DNA of 64,000 bases from Wolfiporia cocos (lineage: Eukaryota; Basidiomycota; Agaricomycetes; Polyporales; Phaeolaceae): contig JACCLO010000001.1 of the NCBI GenBank assembly GCA_029448655.1, positions 2,046,001 to 2,110,000 of the forward strand, in the 5' to 3' direction. How positions within the stretch are numbered: position 1 is the first letter of the stretch; every line of letters starts with the position of its first letter. Below the pieces are notes generated by a model, which was not told the DNA's origin, searched no databases, and worked only from the letters and a program-made list of their open reading frames with translations. The translations under genes were made by a program, and so were the position numbers. Of this stretch, positions 22,245 to 33,957 are shown in pieces.

Positions 22245-22569
22245 AGCTGTCGATACTGTGAGGCGGTACACTTGGAGTAGCTTTCAGTGTCAAAAATGGG
22301 CAATTGGAATTGCGAAGAGAGACAAGCGTAATTGCGAAAAGAGACGGGCGTAATAATAGCGAAAGCGCAGCTTCGAGTTGGAATGCAGGACGAAGAGGCG
22401 TGGGAAAAAGGTTCGAAGGAGCGGGCGCGCCCCATGGGCGCTTCCTTGTCGGCTCCTCAGGCTTGGACTGTCAGCTGCCCTTTTACTGTAGACTCATTGT
22501 CGCTGGCAGAGTGGCCGCTATCCGCTCTGGTGTACAATAAGTCTTGCCGACCGACTTCAATTTTGCATC
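22245..22569. promoter_or_regulatory. Divergent promoter of the NKAP-like and RSE1 genes
   Basis: A 325-bp gap separates the two divergent start codons, so it must hold both promoters. No TATA box is obvious. Two genes for nuclear mRNA splicing sharing one intergenic region would allow joint expression; that is inference. Confidence 0.45.
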
Positions 22570-25500
22570 ATGCATTTGTACAATTTGACCCTTCAGTCCC
22601 CAACGGCGATAACTCATGCGATCGCAGGCAATTTCTCTGGATCTAGGCAGCAGGAGATCATTGTCTCGCGCGGCACTCGTCTGGAGCTACTGCGTCCTGA
22701 TGTCCAGAGCGGAAAGATGACGACTGTCATCACAAGCGACGTCTTTGGCTCGATCCGCTCGCTCGCCGCATTCCGTTTGACTGGTGGTACCAAGGGTGAG
22801 GCCCTGTACGTATCCGAGTTTTTTCCTGTTAATCACATACTGCGTTTTCTTAGACTACGCCATCGTAGGCTCCGACTCTGGGCGAATCGTCATCTTGGAC
22901 TATGATCCCAAGACCAGCAGCTTCGTGAAAATCCATCAAGAGACCTACGGCAAGTCTGGAGCGCGTCGAATCGTTCCCGGGCAGTACTTGGCCACGGACC
23001 CGAAGGGACGAAGCGTCATGATCTCTGCGGTTGAGAAGGCCAAATTAGTGTACATCCTGAACCGCGATACTGCCGCCAACCTGACCATTTCGTCCCCACT
23101 TGAGGCCCACAAAAATAACTCGATCATCCATCACATTATTGGACTGGATGTTGGCTTCGATAACCCCATGTTTGCAGCGTTAGAGGTGGACTACTCGGAC
23201 TCCGACCAGGACCCGACAGGCGAAGCATTCAACAATGCCGAGAAAGTGCGTACAATCCATGTTATTGCCGCTCAAATCTGACAATTTCTTTCCTCCAGCT
23301 GCTTACGTACTATGAGCTTGACCTTGGTCTGAATCACGTCGTCCGGAAATGGAGCGAGCCGACAGACCCTCGCGCTAACTTGCTTGTACAGGTCCCAGGC
23401 GGCCAGCTGGCTTCGTCAGACCGTTATGATGGGCCCTCTGGTGTGTTGGTGTGCTGCGAAGACCATATTATTTACCGACATATGGATGCGCCTCAGCATC
23501 GTGTCCCCATCCCGCGAAGGCAGCACCCCCTTTCAGATCCCAACCGTGGTCTCATCATTACAGCTGCAGTTATGCACAAAATGAAGGTGAGGGTTCCAAC
23601 GTGCCATACATCTGCACATACTCAAGCCGACGTACCGTTCAGGGTGCATTCTTCTTCCTGCTACAAAGCGAGGAAGGTGACTTGTATAAGGTCACCATTG
23701 AGCACGAGGAGCAGGACGTCAAAGCGTTAAAGATCAAGTACTTCGACACTGTTCCGGTAGCTTCCAGCTTGTGCATTTTGAAATCCGGTTTCCTCTTTGT
23801 TGCGTCCGAATTTGGGAACCAGTTGAGCATGCTTCATCAATTTCTAATGAACCACAAGCTTACATGCCTTTCTAGCTACCTATACCAATTCCAGAAGTTA
23901 GGCGATGATGACAACGAGCCGGAGTTCTCATCCACCTCGTACTCCTCTTTCGGGATGGCGGATCCTGCTACATCGCTCCCCTTCGCCTACTTCCGACCCC
24001 GTGCTCTGGATAATTTGACCCTTGTTGATGAAATGGAGTCACTGAGTCCCATTCTGGACTCTAAGGTTATGAACTTGTTGCCCAACTCTGACACGCCACA
24101 AATATTCGCCGCTTGTGGGCGGGGAGCGCGGAGCTCTTTCAGAGTGCTGCGCCACGGTCTGGAAGTCGAGGAGGTTGTCAGTTCCGATTTGCCTGGTATC
24201 CCGAATGCAGTGTGGACGACGAAGTTGAAGGAAGACGGTGCGCCTGATTTTGAGACTGCTTTTTATGCGCACTAATTACTTCGCTTTCAGACCCATTCGA
24301 TTCCTACATCATCCTATCCTTCGTGAACGGAACACTCGTTCTCTGCATCGGCGAGACTATTGAGGAAGTGCAGGACACCGGGTTCCTCTCCTCTGCACCT
24401 ACACTCGCAGTGCAGCAGATTGGCTACGACGCTCTGCTGCAGGTGCACCCTCACGGTATTCGACATGTTCTCAGTGATAAGCGGGTGAACGAGTGGCGTG
24501 TGCCACAGGGCAAGACCATCGTCGCCGCCACCACAAACAAGCGCCAGGTGGTGGTCGCGTTGAGCTCGGCCGAGCTGGTCTACTTTGAGTTGGATCTCGA
24601 TGGTCAACTGAACGAATACCAAGACCGGAAGGCGATGGGCAGTACCGTCCTGGCTCTCAGTATTGCAGAGGTGCCTGATGGCCGCCAGCGGACACCATAT
24701 CTGGTAAGAGCCACTTCGATACCTGTTGCTGTATTGGTTATTTACGGAGGTTTTTACAGGCTGTCGGATGTGAGGACCAGACAGTGCGGATTGTCTCGCT
24801 CGACCCTGAGAGCACTCTCGAGACGATCAGTTTGCAAGCGCTGACGGCGCCGCCGTCTGCGATCTGCATTGCTGACATGCTCGATGCTGGCATTAACAAG
24901 ACGTCGCCGACAACATTCGTCAACATCGGTCTGCAGAACGGTGTACTCTTGCGCACGGTGCTTGACCCCATCAACGGACAGCTCACTGATACGCGTACAC
25001 GGTATGTCTTCTCTGTTAACACGCATATAACGACTGGTAGCTGATAGTGTGATCGCAGATTCCTCGGTACTCGCCCCATCAAGCTAATTCGTGTCCTCAT
25101 CCAGCGCAATCCCGGAATCCTGGCCCTGTCATCGAGGTCATGGCTGAACTACACCTATCAGAACCTCATGCACTTCACGCCGCTTATATTTGAAAATCTC
25201 GACTACGCTTGGAGCTTCTCCGCGGAGCTCTGTCCCGAGGGTCTCATTGGTATATCTGGTAGCGTGCTAAGGTGAGCGTATGCGTCTGTTTATAGAGCTG
25301 CACTTCGCAGCAGCCGAGATGACACCAAGGGATCGTATTGTGCCTTCGGGTACATGCCGACACCTATGATATACCAATCGTTCCTACTGAGCTTTTGACT
25401 TATATCGCGTTGCGCAACATGCTAACTGTTCACTTGGGGCAGGATTTTCCAGATTCCCAAGCTCGGCACGAAACTTAAGCAGGATGCCATTCCCCTATCG

Positions 25501-26977
25501 TATACTCCGCGCAAATTCATTTCTCACCCGCACAATGGCTTGTTCTATTTGATCGAGGGTGATCACCGAGTCAGGAGTGACGCCGCACAAGGGCAGGCCT
25601 TGGAAGAGCTAGTGAGTATGGGTTCATCGGATTGAACGATGTCTGGCTAATGACAACTTTCGCAGCGCCAACAAGGCAAGGTTGTCGACGACGAGCTTGT
25701 CGACCTTCCACCAGAAGTCTTCGGGAGACCCAAGGCACCTGCTGGGACATGGGCGTCGTGCATTCGCATCATCAACCCCGTCGATGTAGGTCCACCTCTA
25801 GTCCTCCGCACTCAATGAAATTGACGCACGTGGTAGAATGAAACACTCAACGTCATTCCGCTCGACAACAACGAGGCTGCATTCTCCCTTGCTGTAGTGT
25901 CCTTTGCTGCGCGGAGCGGAGAGCTGCTTCTTGTCGTCGGGACGGCTCAGGACACCTTCTTGTCGCCACGCTCGTGCACGAGTGGGTTCTTGCGCACGTA
26001 TCGGTTCACGGACGATGGACGGGGCTTGGAGCTCCTTCACAAGGTACGTGTCGACCGTACAACGTAAATTGGTCCTGCGCTAAATTTGTACATTAGACGG
26101 AGACGCCCGATGTTCCGCTCGCCGTGATGGGTTTCCAAGGCAGACTAGTTGCTGGTGTGGGCAAGGCTCTACGGTTGTACGACATGGGCAAGAAGAAACT
26201 CCTCCGGAAAGTCGAGAACAAGGTATGTGTTTTCATGTGCTGCTCACGGCTTTGATCAAATGTCTCCTGCAGAACTTCGGTTCCGCAATCGTAACGCTCA
26301 ATACACAAGGATCCAGGATCCTCGTCGGCGACATGCAAGAATCTGTGTACTACGCCGTGTACAAGCCGCCAGAGAACCGTCTCTTGGTTTTCGCGGATGA
26401 TACCCAGCCCCGGTGGACAACCGCGACGGCGATGGTGGATTATAACACTGTCGTATGCGGAGACCGCTTCGGCAACGTCTTCGTTAATCGTCTTGACCCC
26501 AAGGTCTCCGACCAAGTTGACGACGACCCGACCGGTGCTGGTATCCTGCACGAGAAGGGCATCCTAGCCGGCGCGCCGCACAAGACGCAGTTGCTCGCGC
26601 ACTTCCACGTAGGCGACATCCTGACGTCGATCCACAAGGTCTCGCTCGTCGCGGGCGGGCGCGAGGTGCTGCTATACACGGGGCTGCACGGGACGATCGG
26701 GATCCTGGTGCCGTTCGTGTCGAAGGAGGACGTTGACTTCATCTCGACGCTCGAGCAGCACATGCGCACGGAGCAGCTGAGCCTGATAGGGCGCGACCAC
26801 CTCGCGTGGCGCGGGTATTACGTGCCCGTGAAGGCGGTCGTAGACGGAGACTTGTGTGAGACGTTCGCGAGGCTGCCGGCAAGCAAGCAGAGCGCGATTG
26901 CGGGCGAGCTGGATAGGACGGTGGGCGAGGTGCTGAAGAAGCTGGAGCAGCTCCGTGTCACGACCAGCGGGTTCTAA
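22570..26977 (+). CDS. RSE1: Pre-mRNA-splicing factor RSE1 (SF3B subunit 3)
   Basis: Thirteen exons keep frame: 22570-22795, 22854-23245, 23299-23586, 23643-23821, 23876-24237, 24291-24703, 24760-25001, 25059-25271, 25443-25611, 25666-25785, 25837-26043, 26097-26222, 26273-26977, for 1,213 residues, the family length. It starts [14 protein letters not shown] and has the three beta-propeller blocks of the DDB1/CPSF160 fold, with '[12 protein letters not shown]', '[14 protein letters not shown]', '[12 protein letters not shown]', 'TRPIKLIRV', '[11 protein letters not shown]' and the C-terminal '[20 protein letters not shown]'. It is part of the U2 snRNP SF3b complex that recognises the branch point. 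Exon 4 ends at an unusual GTTGAG donor. No defect was seen. Confidence 0.96.
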
Positions 26978-27402
26978 GATTCGGACGAGGGGAGTATACG
27001 GCGGTGGCAAAATGTACTGTATGTTTTTGAACGCGAGATGATATGCTGAGTGCTTTCTTGTCTCTGTTTCGTGGACTGTCTGATCGCTTGCGTATGTAAG
27101 ATGTTACAGCCCTTCGGAAGTGCTGTCATGATGCATATCCCTGCAAGTGATTACATTTATATGTTTACTCACAGATTCCGAGGTATAAGCTGCAATCTGA
27201 CGTTTTCCTTCTCTGGTTGCATTCGCATTGTGGCAACGCAAGCAGTCAACCCATGTCCCGATCGGGAGCGTCGTTAGTTGCTTCCATGTCAAGCCCCGCC
27301 GTCTCTGATTCATCTATGTCGATGGGCGCATATATAAAGGCCTCCGCACATTTGTCGCTCCTTTTCCGTCTCACATTCAGCTAATTACACGCACCATTCA
27401 TA
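26978..27402. other. Intergenic between RSE1 and first OsmC gene
   Basis: It must hold the RSE1 3' UTR and the OsmC promoter. A TATATAAAGG TATA-like box at about 27332-27341 sits some 60 bp before the start codon at 27403. Confidence 0.5.
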
Positions 27403-28075
27403 ATGTTGAGCACCGCCGCCAGAGTCGCCCGCAAAGCTGGCCCGAGCACCCGCAACTTGCGTGCATATGGACACCCTATCCGTACACTCATGACCCTCAA
27501 GGACCACAAGGTGTCTGTTCTCCGCTTCACGTTGCAACGGCGTCTAACAAAATTCTGTGGGTCCAGTACACCGCACACGCCACCGCACGGGGCCAGGGAC
27601 GAAACGGGCAGGTTAAGTCCGATGACGACTTCGGCCTCGACCTCCGCCTCGCAATGCCCAAGTCGCTCGGAGGCAAAGGCGACGGACAAAACCCAGAGAT
27701 GCTGTTCGCTATGGGCTATGCATGTACGCTCCGATATCACCTCCATTCCGACGTATTAAATCTGAGGCGTGCCTAGCGTGCTTCCTAAGCGCCATGCAAC
27801 TCGTCGCGGGACGGATGGGGAAGTCCGAGATGGCCAAGAACGCCGTCGTTCATGCTCAGGTACATGTTGGGGAACCGAAGGAAATGGAGGGGTTTGGGTT
27901 AGAGGTGGAAATCAAAGTGGAGAACGTTCCAGACGAAGATCTCATTCAGGCTGGGCATGAGGTGAGTTTGGCTTTCTGGCGTTGTGTCTACTCCGACCAT
28001 GATTCTTTTTGATAGGCATGCCCGTATAGCCGTGCTCTCAAGCACGGAGTGGTCGTGAATGTCTCAAAGGCGTGA
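27403..28075 (+). CDS. OsmC/Ohr-family peroxide resistance protein, copy 1
   Basis: Exons 27403-27510, 27567-27723, 27777-27961 and 28016-28075 give 169 residues. The N-terminal 30 are Arg/Ala-rich and could target mitochondria. The Ohr fold follows with both redox cysteines: 'GYASCFLSAMQ' (Cys90) and 'ACPYSRALKHGV' (Cys152). Ohr proteins reduce organic hydroperoxides with these two cysteines. The substrate is inferred from the family. The next gene downstream is a paralogue with the same intron positions and phases, so the two arose by tandem duplication. Two candidate ways of regulation, peroxide-responsive and constitutive, cannot be told apart here. Confidence 0.92.
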
Positions 28076-28645
28076 TGCTGCCTGCATGTGCAGCTCAGGT
28101 TCACGTCGGGTAAAGTACGACAACTCGGCTCGACAAATATTGTTCATGGCCAGGTCTGTATTCACGTGTTCTCAACATGTTTCTTTTCTTCGAAACAGGC
28201 AAGGCTCCACAACATTTGAAACACACTGTATCATGGACACTGGCGTCGTGACCCGATCATCCATTACGTATGTTGATCGATCCGGCAATGGCTGTGCCTG
28301 AACTCGCCCGTTTGTTTCTCGTCCTGCGCCCAACTCCAGTTCCCTGCGTCACCTTTGGTGCGGTATAATCTGAGTTCAGCGCCATCCAGCGGAGATTGCA
28401 CACCATTACACGCGCCGTCCGCGACTCCTGCCAAGATATAAGGCGCCCTAGGTGCATAGAGTTCCCTCAATTTGCATTCCAACTCACAAACCACTCGCTC
28501 GCAATCTGTATTTAACGACCCCCGCTACGATCTTACGTCTTCACGTCGCCATTTAACGTCGCCTCAGAGCTAGACCTCTACCGTAAAGCTTAACCCCTCC
28601 ATCCGGTCCAATTAATCACACACCGTAAACTCTTATCATCCGACA
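28076..28645. other. Intergenic between the two OsmC genes
   Basis: 570 bp without a supported gene; the promoter of the second OsmC gene must be here. The last 150 bp are pyrimidine-rich. Confidence 0.4.
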
Positions 28646-29349
28646 ATGCGTCCCACTCAGGCGATACTTCGTCCCCTCACTGACCGTGCCATGGCCAGCG
28701 CAGGCGTCCGTCACGTTCGCAACCCGAACATGCCGCGCGCCCGCGGGATCCTTACTCTGAAGGATCACGTCGTACGTATCTTGAGATATCTCGATAGAAC
28801 CTAAGCACTAACTCCTTCGCGCCTGCCACAGTACTTTGCCAAGGCAACTGCGGAAGGCTCTGGCCGCAATGGCACCGTCAAGTCGAACGGAGACGCGCCG
28901 CTCGAGCTCAAGATGGCCATGCCCAAGGTCATCGGCGGCAAGGGCGATGGCCAGAACCCCGAGCAGCTTTTCGGCATGGGCTACGCATGTGCGTTTATCT
29001 CCTAGCACACCGTTGGTGCACACGCTGACCCACAGTCGTACAGCGTGCTTCCTGGGGTCGTTGCAGCTGATGGCTGCCCGCGCGAACAAGAAACACATTG
29101 CGGAGAACGCCAAAGTTCACACGAACGTCTTCCTCGGACACCCGACGGATCCCGACCTGGAAGGCTTCGGCCTGCGGGTTGAGCTATCGGTCGAGGGTTG
29201 CGAAGATGACGAGATCATCGCAGCTGCGCATGAGGTGAGTGCATCTTAAGGAATGCTGCGCCGCGAGCATGAGGCTAACGTTATGACAGTTCTGCGCGTA
29301 CAGCCGTGCGCTCAAGCACGGCGTGGAGGTTACCGTGAACAAGGTCTGA
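28646..29349 (+). CDS. OsmC/Ohr-family peroxide resistance protein, copy 2
   Basis: Exons 28646-28771, 28832-28988, 29044-29234 and 29290-29349 give 177 residues. It aligns with copy 1 throughout: exon 2 is 157 nt in both, exon 4 is 60 nt in both, and all three introns have the same phase. Both redox cysteines are kept ('GYASCFLGSLQ', Cys96, and 'FCAYSRALKHGVEV', Cys160). The N-terminus is again Arg-rich and may direct it to mitochondria. Sequence differences are spread over the protein, so the duplication is not recent. Confidence 0.93.
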
Positions 29350-29861
29350 GTGCCCTTCGCGATACGCATTGGGCGAACATCATGTTGTATGCTTATTTGA
29401 ATATACATATGGGACCTCGGACAGTATCCGAGCCATTCATTCACGCTGTACAGATAGCGGCCCTGTTGTAGCTCTAGTACCTTTGAACCCATACCCACAT
29501 TTTGACGAACGAGACGCGTCACCCATATGTCGAGGTCTTTCCCACAACTGATTTTGACGTCGACTAAGGTAGCAGGCTGCTTGAAGAATTGTGACCTGCA
29601 AAAGTCAAAATGATGCGCAAGTGGCTACAAGGCGGAAGCTACAAGGCGGAAGTTCCAACGTGAGGGAGAAGTCCTCGCAAGCTTCGAAGCGCTAGCGATC
29701 GCGTGGCCGCCGTAATGCCTGTCACGTCACGAACGCGGTCGTGACATCACGCGACGCGACCCGCGTTCGCCTCGATATCTATTGCTCTGACCACCACGGC
29801 AAATTAGCTCGTTAGCTCTTCTACAAAACCCATCGAACCGGATATAATACTTGAGCAATAT
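29350..29861. other. Intergenic before TOP3
   Basis: It contains a 12-bp tandem-like word (GGCTACAAGGCGGAAGCTACAAGGCGGAAG near 29620-29650) and CG-rich words near 29710-29765. No gene is supported. The TOP3 promoter must lie at its end. Confidence 0.4.
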
Positions 29862-32800
29862 ATGCGTGTTCTGTGTGTTGCTGAGAAGCCTTCCATCGCA
29901 AAATCCATCACACAAATTCTGTCCGGTGGCCAGTTCGCAACGGTCAGTGCTTAGCGTGGACACTTTTGCGTTTCTTGACCTTTGTGATAGGGACAAACGC
30001 GATGCAGCTACATCAAGAACTATGAATTCAATTATCCGCAAACGAATGCGCTCTTCACCGTCACCGCAGTCTCCGGTCATCTGCTAGATTATGAATTCCA
30101 TTATGAGTATTCAAAATGGACGTCATGCGATCCCTTCGCTTTGTTTGATGCGCCAATTGTTACCTCCATAAAGAAGGGCGGGGATTATGCTGCTATCGCG
30201 CAGAACATCTCCAACGAGGCTAAACGAGCGCAGATGCTCATGATATGGACCGATTGTGATAGGGAAGGCGAAAACATCGGTGCTGAGATTGCAGGGTTGT
30301 GTCGGAAAGCCAACAGCAACATACAAGTCAGGCGGGCCCGGTTCAGTGCTATCATTCCCCAGTAAGTCCGTCGTACTGTGAGCGCGCAATGCGGCATTGG
30401 CGGAGACAAGATTCAGCGTGGCATAGACAGATTCATCATGCGGCTCAACATCCCATACAATTGGACGTGGCACAGTCAGATGCTGTTGAAGCACGAATTT
30501 ATCTAGATCTCAGAATTGGCTCGGCATTCACAAGGCTGCAGACACTCCGGTTACAACAGCGATTCGACAATCTGAAGGACGTGATCTCATACGGTATGCT
30601 TAGGATCCTAACGCTAATACAAGAGCTCTTCACGATCTACGTTTAGGCCCATGTCAGTTTCCCACACTGGGTTTCGTCGTCTCTCGTTATAATCAGGTCA
30701 AGTCATTTGTGCCAGAGACATTTTACTACATCTTCCTGTCACTCTCGCGTACAACGGCACCCGGCGATACAGACGAAACAGAGTTTACATGGAGAAGAGG
30801 ACATCTTTTCGACTATCACTCCTCCCTAGCTCTCTATGAGGAAGCTTTGGAGGCCAGGCAAGCTCGCGTAACGAAAGTCACAACGAAAGATACTAAGAAA
30901 TGGTCGGTCATCATCCGAAGTACGGGATTATTGCATCTGATTCATCGCTATTAGGAAACCATATCCCTTGACAACTGTGGATCTTCAGAAAGTTGGCTCG
31001 AGGCTGCTTAAGATATCACCGAAGAAAATCCTTGATGTACGCCGGGGAACTTACTGAAAGATCAACGACGCACTGATATCCAGTAGATTGCAGAACGACT
31101 CTATCAGCAGGGTATCCTGTCATACCCTCGCACGGAGACAGACCGATTCGATCCACAATTTGACTTTGACTATCTGATTGGCAAGCAGACGGTAGATCCA
31201 GCCTGGGGTGCGTTTGCTACTGGGCGAGTATCACAAAACCCTGTAGCATACTGGCTTGTCTGACAGAGATCTCGCTCAAGTCTTCGGAATGGAGAGTTCT
31301 CCAAACCAAGAGAGGGAAAGAAGGACGACAAGGCCCATCCGCCCATTCACCCAACTGCATATGCCGGTAACCTCGTCGGAGACGACAAGCGGGTGTACGA
31401 GTATATCACCCGCCGGTTTCTCGCCTGTTGCTCCAAGGATGCTTTGGGCTGGGAAACGACTGTGGACGTTGATTACGGTGGTGAAGAATTCTACGCCAAA
31501 GGTTCGATAATGAGGCGAGCTTTGAGTGGCTTGTACTGATTCTCAGACAGGGCTTACAGTGAGGGAGCGTAACTACCTAGAAGTCTTCCCGTACGACAAA
31601 TGGGCAGACAAAGAGCTGCCGCACTTCGAAGAGGGCGAGCAATTTGTCCCCAGTGTATGCGACTTGCGGGAGGGCCAAACCACCAAGCCGGATCTGTTGA
31701 CTGAGTCTGACCTCGTAGGCATGATGGACAAGAATGGGATTGGTAAGGGATCCTGCCGTTGTACGCATGCTCATCTGACTGTGTTAACCAGGCACGGATG
31801 CAACAATTGCACAGCACATACAGACGATCATCGACCGCAAGTATGTCATAGAGCGTATGCACGGTTCAACCAAGTTCCTTGTTCCGTCGACCCTCGGCAT
31901 TGGCTTGGTTGAGGGGTACGACGCCATTGGGTTCGAACGGAGTCTGAGCAGACCTCAGCTGAGACGCGAGGTTTGGCTTGCGCTGGTTTGCGTTCAAACC
32001 GCCTTTCTAATATCTAGTTTTGTTTAGACGGAGCGACGAATGGTCGAAGTATGCGAAGGAACCAAGAACAAGCACGAAATGCTCTCCGAGAGCATTGAGC
32101 AGTACAAGGAGATGTTTGTCCGGACAAGGCAGGAATTCGCCAGAATCGTAACTGTACGTTATTCCGACAGTCTCGCATTTATGTTGTTCATTTGAGATTA
32201 GTGCGTAGGCGATCGCCTGCAAGGGAACGGAAATGGGAATGACGATGATGATGGTGACGGCATTATAGGCGCTGACGGTGATGGGCCTGGAGGCAGAGCT
32301 GGCCGTGGTGGCCGTGGTGGCCGTGGTGGCCGCGGCGCAGGAGGAGGGCGCGGCGCGGGGGGAGGGAGAGGTGGCGGAGGCGCACGAGGTCGTGGCGCGA
32401 ATAACTTTGGAGAAGACAATGACAGCGATGATGATGGAAACGGAGGCGGAGGTGGCATCAGAAGAGCCGCGCGTGGAAAAAGCTCTCGTGGCACCCGACG
32501 AGCTGGTGCACCGGCGGGTAGTGCATCTGCACCTCGACGAAGGCGTGCAGCCGTTGCTGAACCTCCCGCAGCTATCAATGTGCAGGAGGATGCTTCGGAT
32601 GACGACTGTGAGTCGCTCCGTCTGTGAAAGGCGTGAATCTGACGGGCCTGTATACAGTGTGGCAACAACTCCGTGACTCTACCTCGGCTCCTGCATCACA
32701 TTTTTCGTCAAGAGCTCCCTCTGCAGCTTGGCAAAATCGTGCAACCTCGGACAATAGCGCGACGCCTGACTGCGAATGCGGAGTTCCCGCCAGGCAGCTG

Positions 32801-33778
32801 ACTGTCACGAAGGACTCGGTCAACAAGGGCCGTCAATTTTGGACCTGTGGACTGGACAAAACTTGCCAGTTCTTCGAATGGGTGGACGGACCTTCGTCGA
32901 AACCAGCTTCTGGGACAGTGCCTGTGAAGCGCACAGTCACCGACCGTGATGGGCAGCGAAAGCGATGCCTCTGCGGAAGCACCGCTGTACTGAGGGAGTT
33001 CACAAAGGGGAACAGTGCGGGTAAGAAGTACTGGGGCTGCCCCAATACGAGAAACCGGTGCAAATTCTTCGAGATGGACGTCGATGACACAGGATCAGCG
33101 GACCGTGGCCAATTTGAAGCACAGCCTCCAAGGCATAGTACCAGTGCGAGCGACCGTCCTGGGGACTCTTGCTATAAGGTATGCGTGAATTCATGTCGTA
33201 TGGTTAGCTAGCCTTAGCTGTTCTCAGTGCGGCCAAGAGGGACATTGGGCAAGCGGTAAGCCTTTACACCTCGACGTCGTTGCGATTTGGCTGAAAGATG
33301 CGAAGCGTGCCCCGACAATGACGTCCCTCCGTTCAAGCGAACCAAAAGCTCATCGAATACAACCGCGTCCGCCACTTGCTATAAGTGTGGCGAGGAGGGT
33401 CACTACAGCAATGGTATGTTCGCATGCAGCCTGTGAGGGAAGTCAAGATGCACTCATAAGGCGTATAGCATGCCCCAACGGCAACGACGGCGGGATCCAG
33501 CGGGCACAGTCAGGCAGTGGCAGCGGTCATGCTTGCTTCAAGTGCGGGGATCCAGGGCATTATGCAAACGGTATGCTTCAATAGCATTTCGTATTTCGAC
33601 TCTGACGTGGAGATGACTAGCATGTCCGGGCGGTAAAGCTTCGAGTTCGTCAACGAGAGGGGCAAAGAGGGGCAGAGGAAGCCGACGAGCCACTTCGACG
33701 AATACTCGTGGTGGTAGCAGTAAACGTGGCAGGAAGAAAGCTACGAATTCGTCCGTCGGTGCAATGGATGACTACTAG
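29862..33778 (+). CDS. TOP3: DNA topoisomerase III with GRF and CCHC zinc-finger tail
   Basis: Sixteen exons: 29862-29942, 29991-30361, 30427-30593, 30647-30902, 30955-31036, 31087-31227, 31267-31501, 31551-31742, 31792-31970, 32028-32153, 32202-32607, 32658-33178, 33228-33255, 33306-33413, 33469-33570, 33621-33778, for 1,050 residues. The TOPRIM part has 'VLCVAEKPSIAKSI' and 'IWTDCDREGENIG'; the active-site tyrosine is Tyr332 in 'LSYPRTETDRFD'; 'GPCQFPTLGFVV' and 'AHPPIHPTAYAGN' follow. Then come a Gly/Arg-rich stretch, two GRF zinc fingers ('CECGVPARQL' and 'RCLCGSTAVL' starts), and three CCHC knuckles. With a RecQ helicase this enzyme resolves recombination intermediates. The exon 6/7 junction (31227|31267) is the least certain. 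Confidence 0.93.
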
Positions 33779-33957
33779 ATTCTCGTTTTGCTTGGATTAT
33801 GTGCTATGTACGTTATCTATTGCTGTCGGCTGCATCGCGTCCCATCCGTCAGATACGCATGTAACATCATGCCAGTGCAAATTAGCCTGCGAGAGCTTTA
33901 AGGCTATATTTAAGGCATATTCGAGACCAAATCACGTCCTCATGAACATTGACAGCC
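33779..33957. other. Convergent 3' ends of TOP3 and UTP25
   Basis: Only 179 bp separate the stop codons of two convergent genes; their 3' UTRs must be close or overlap. Confidence 0.5.
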
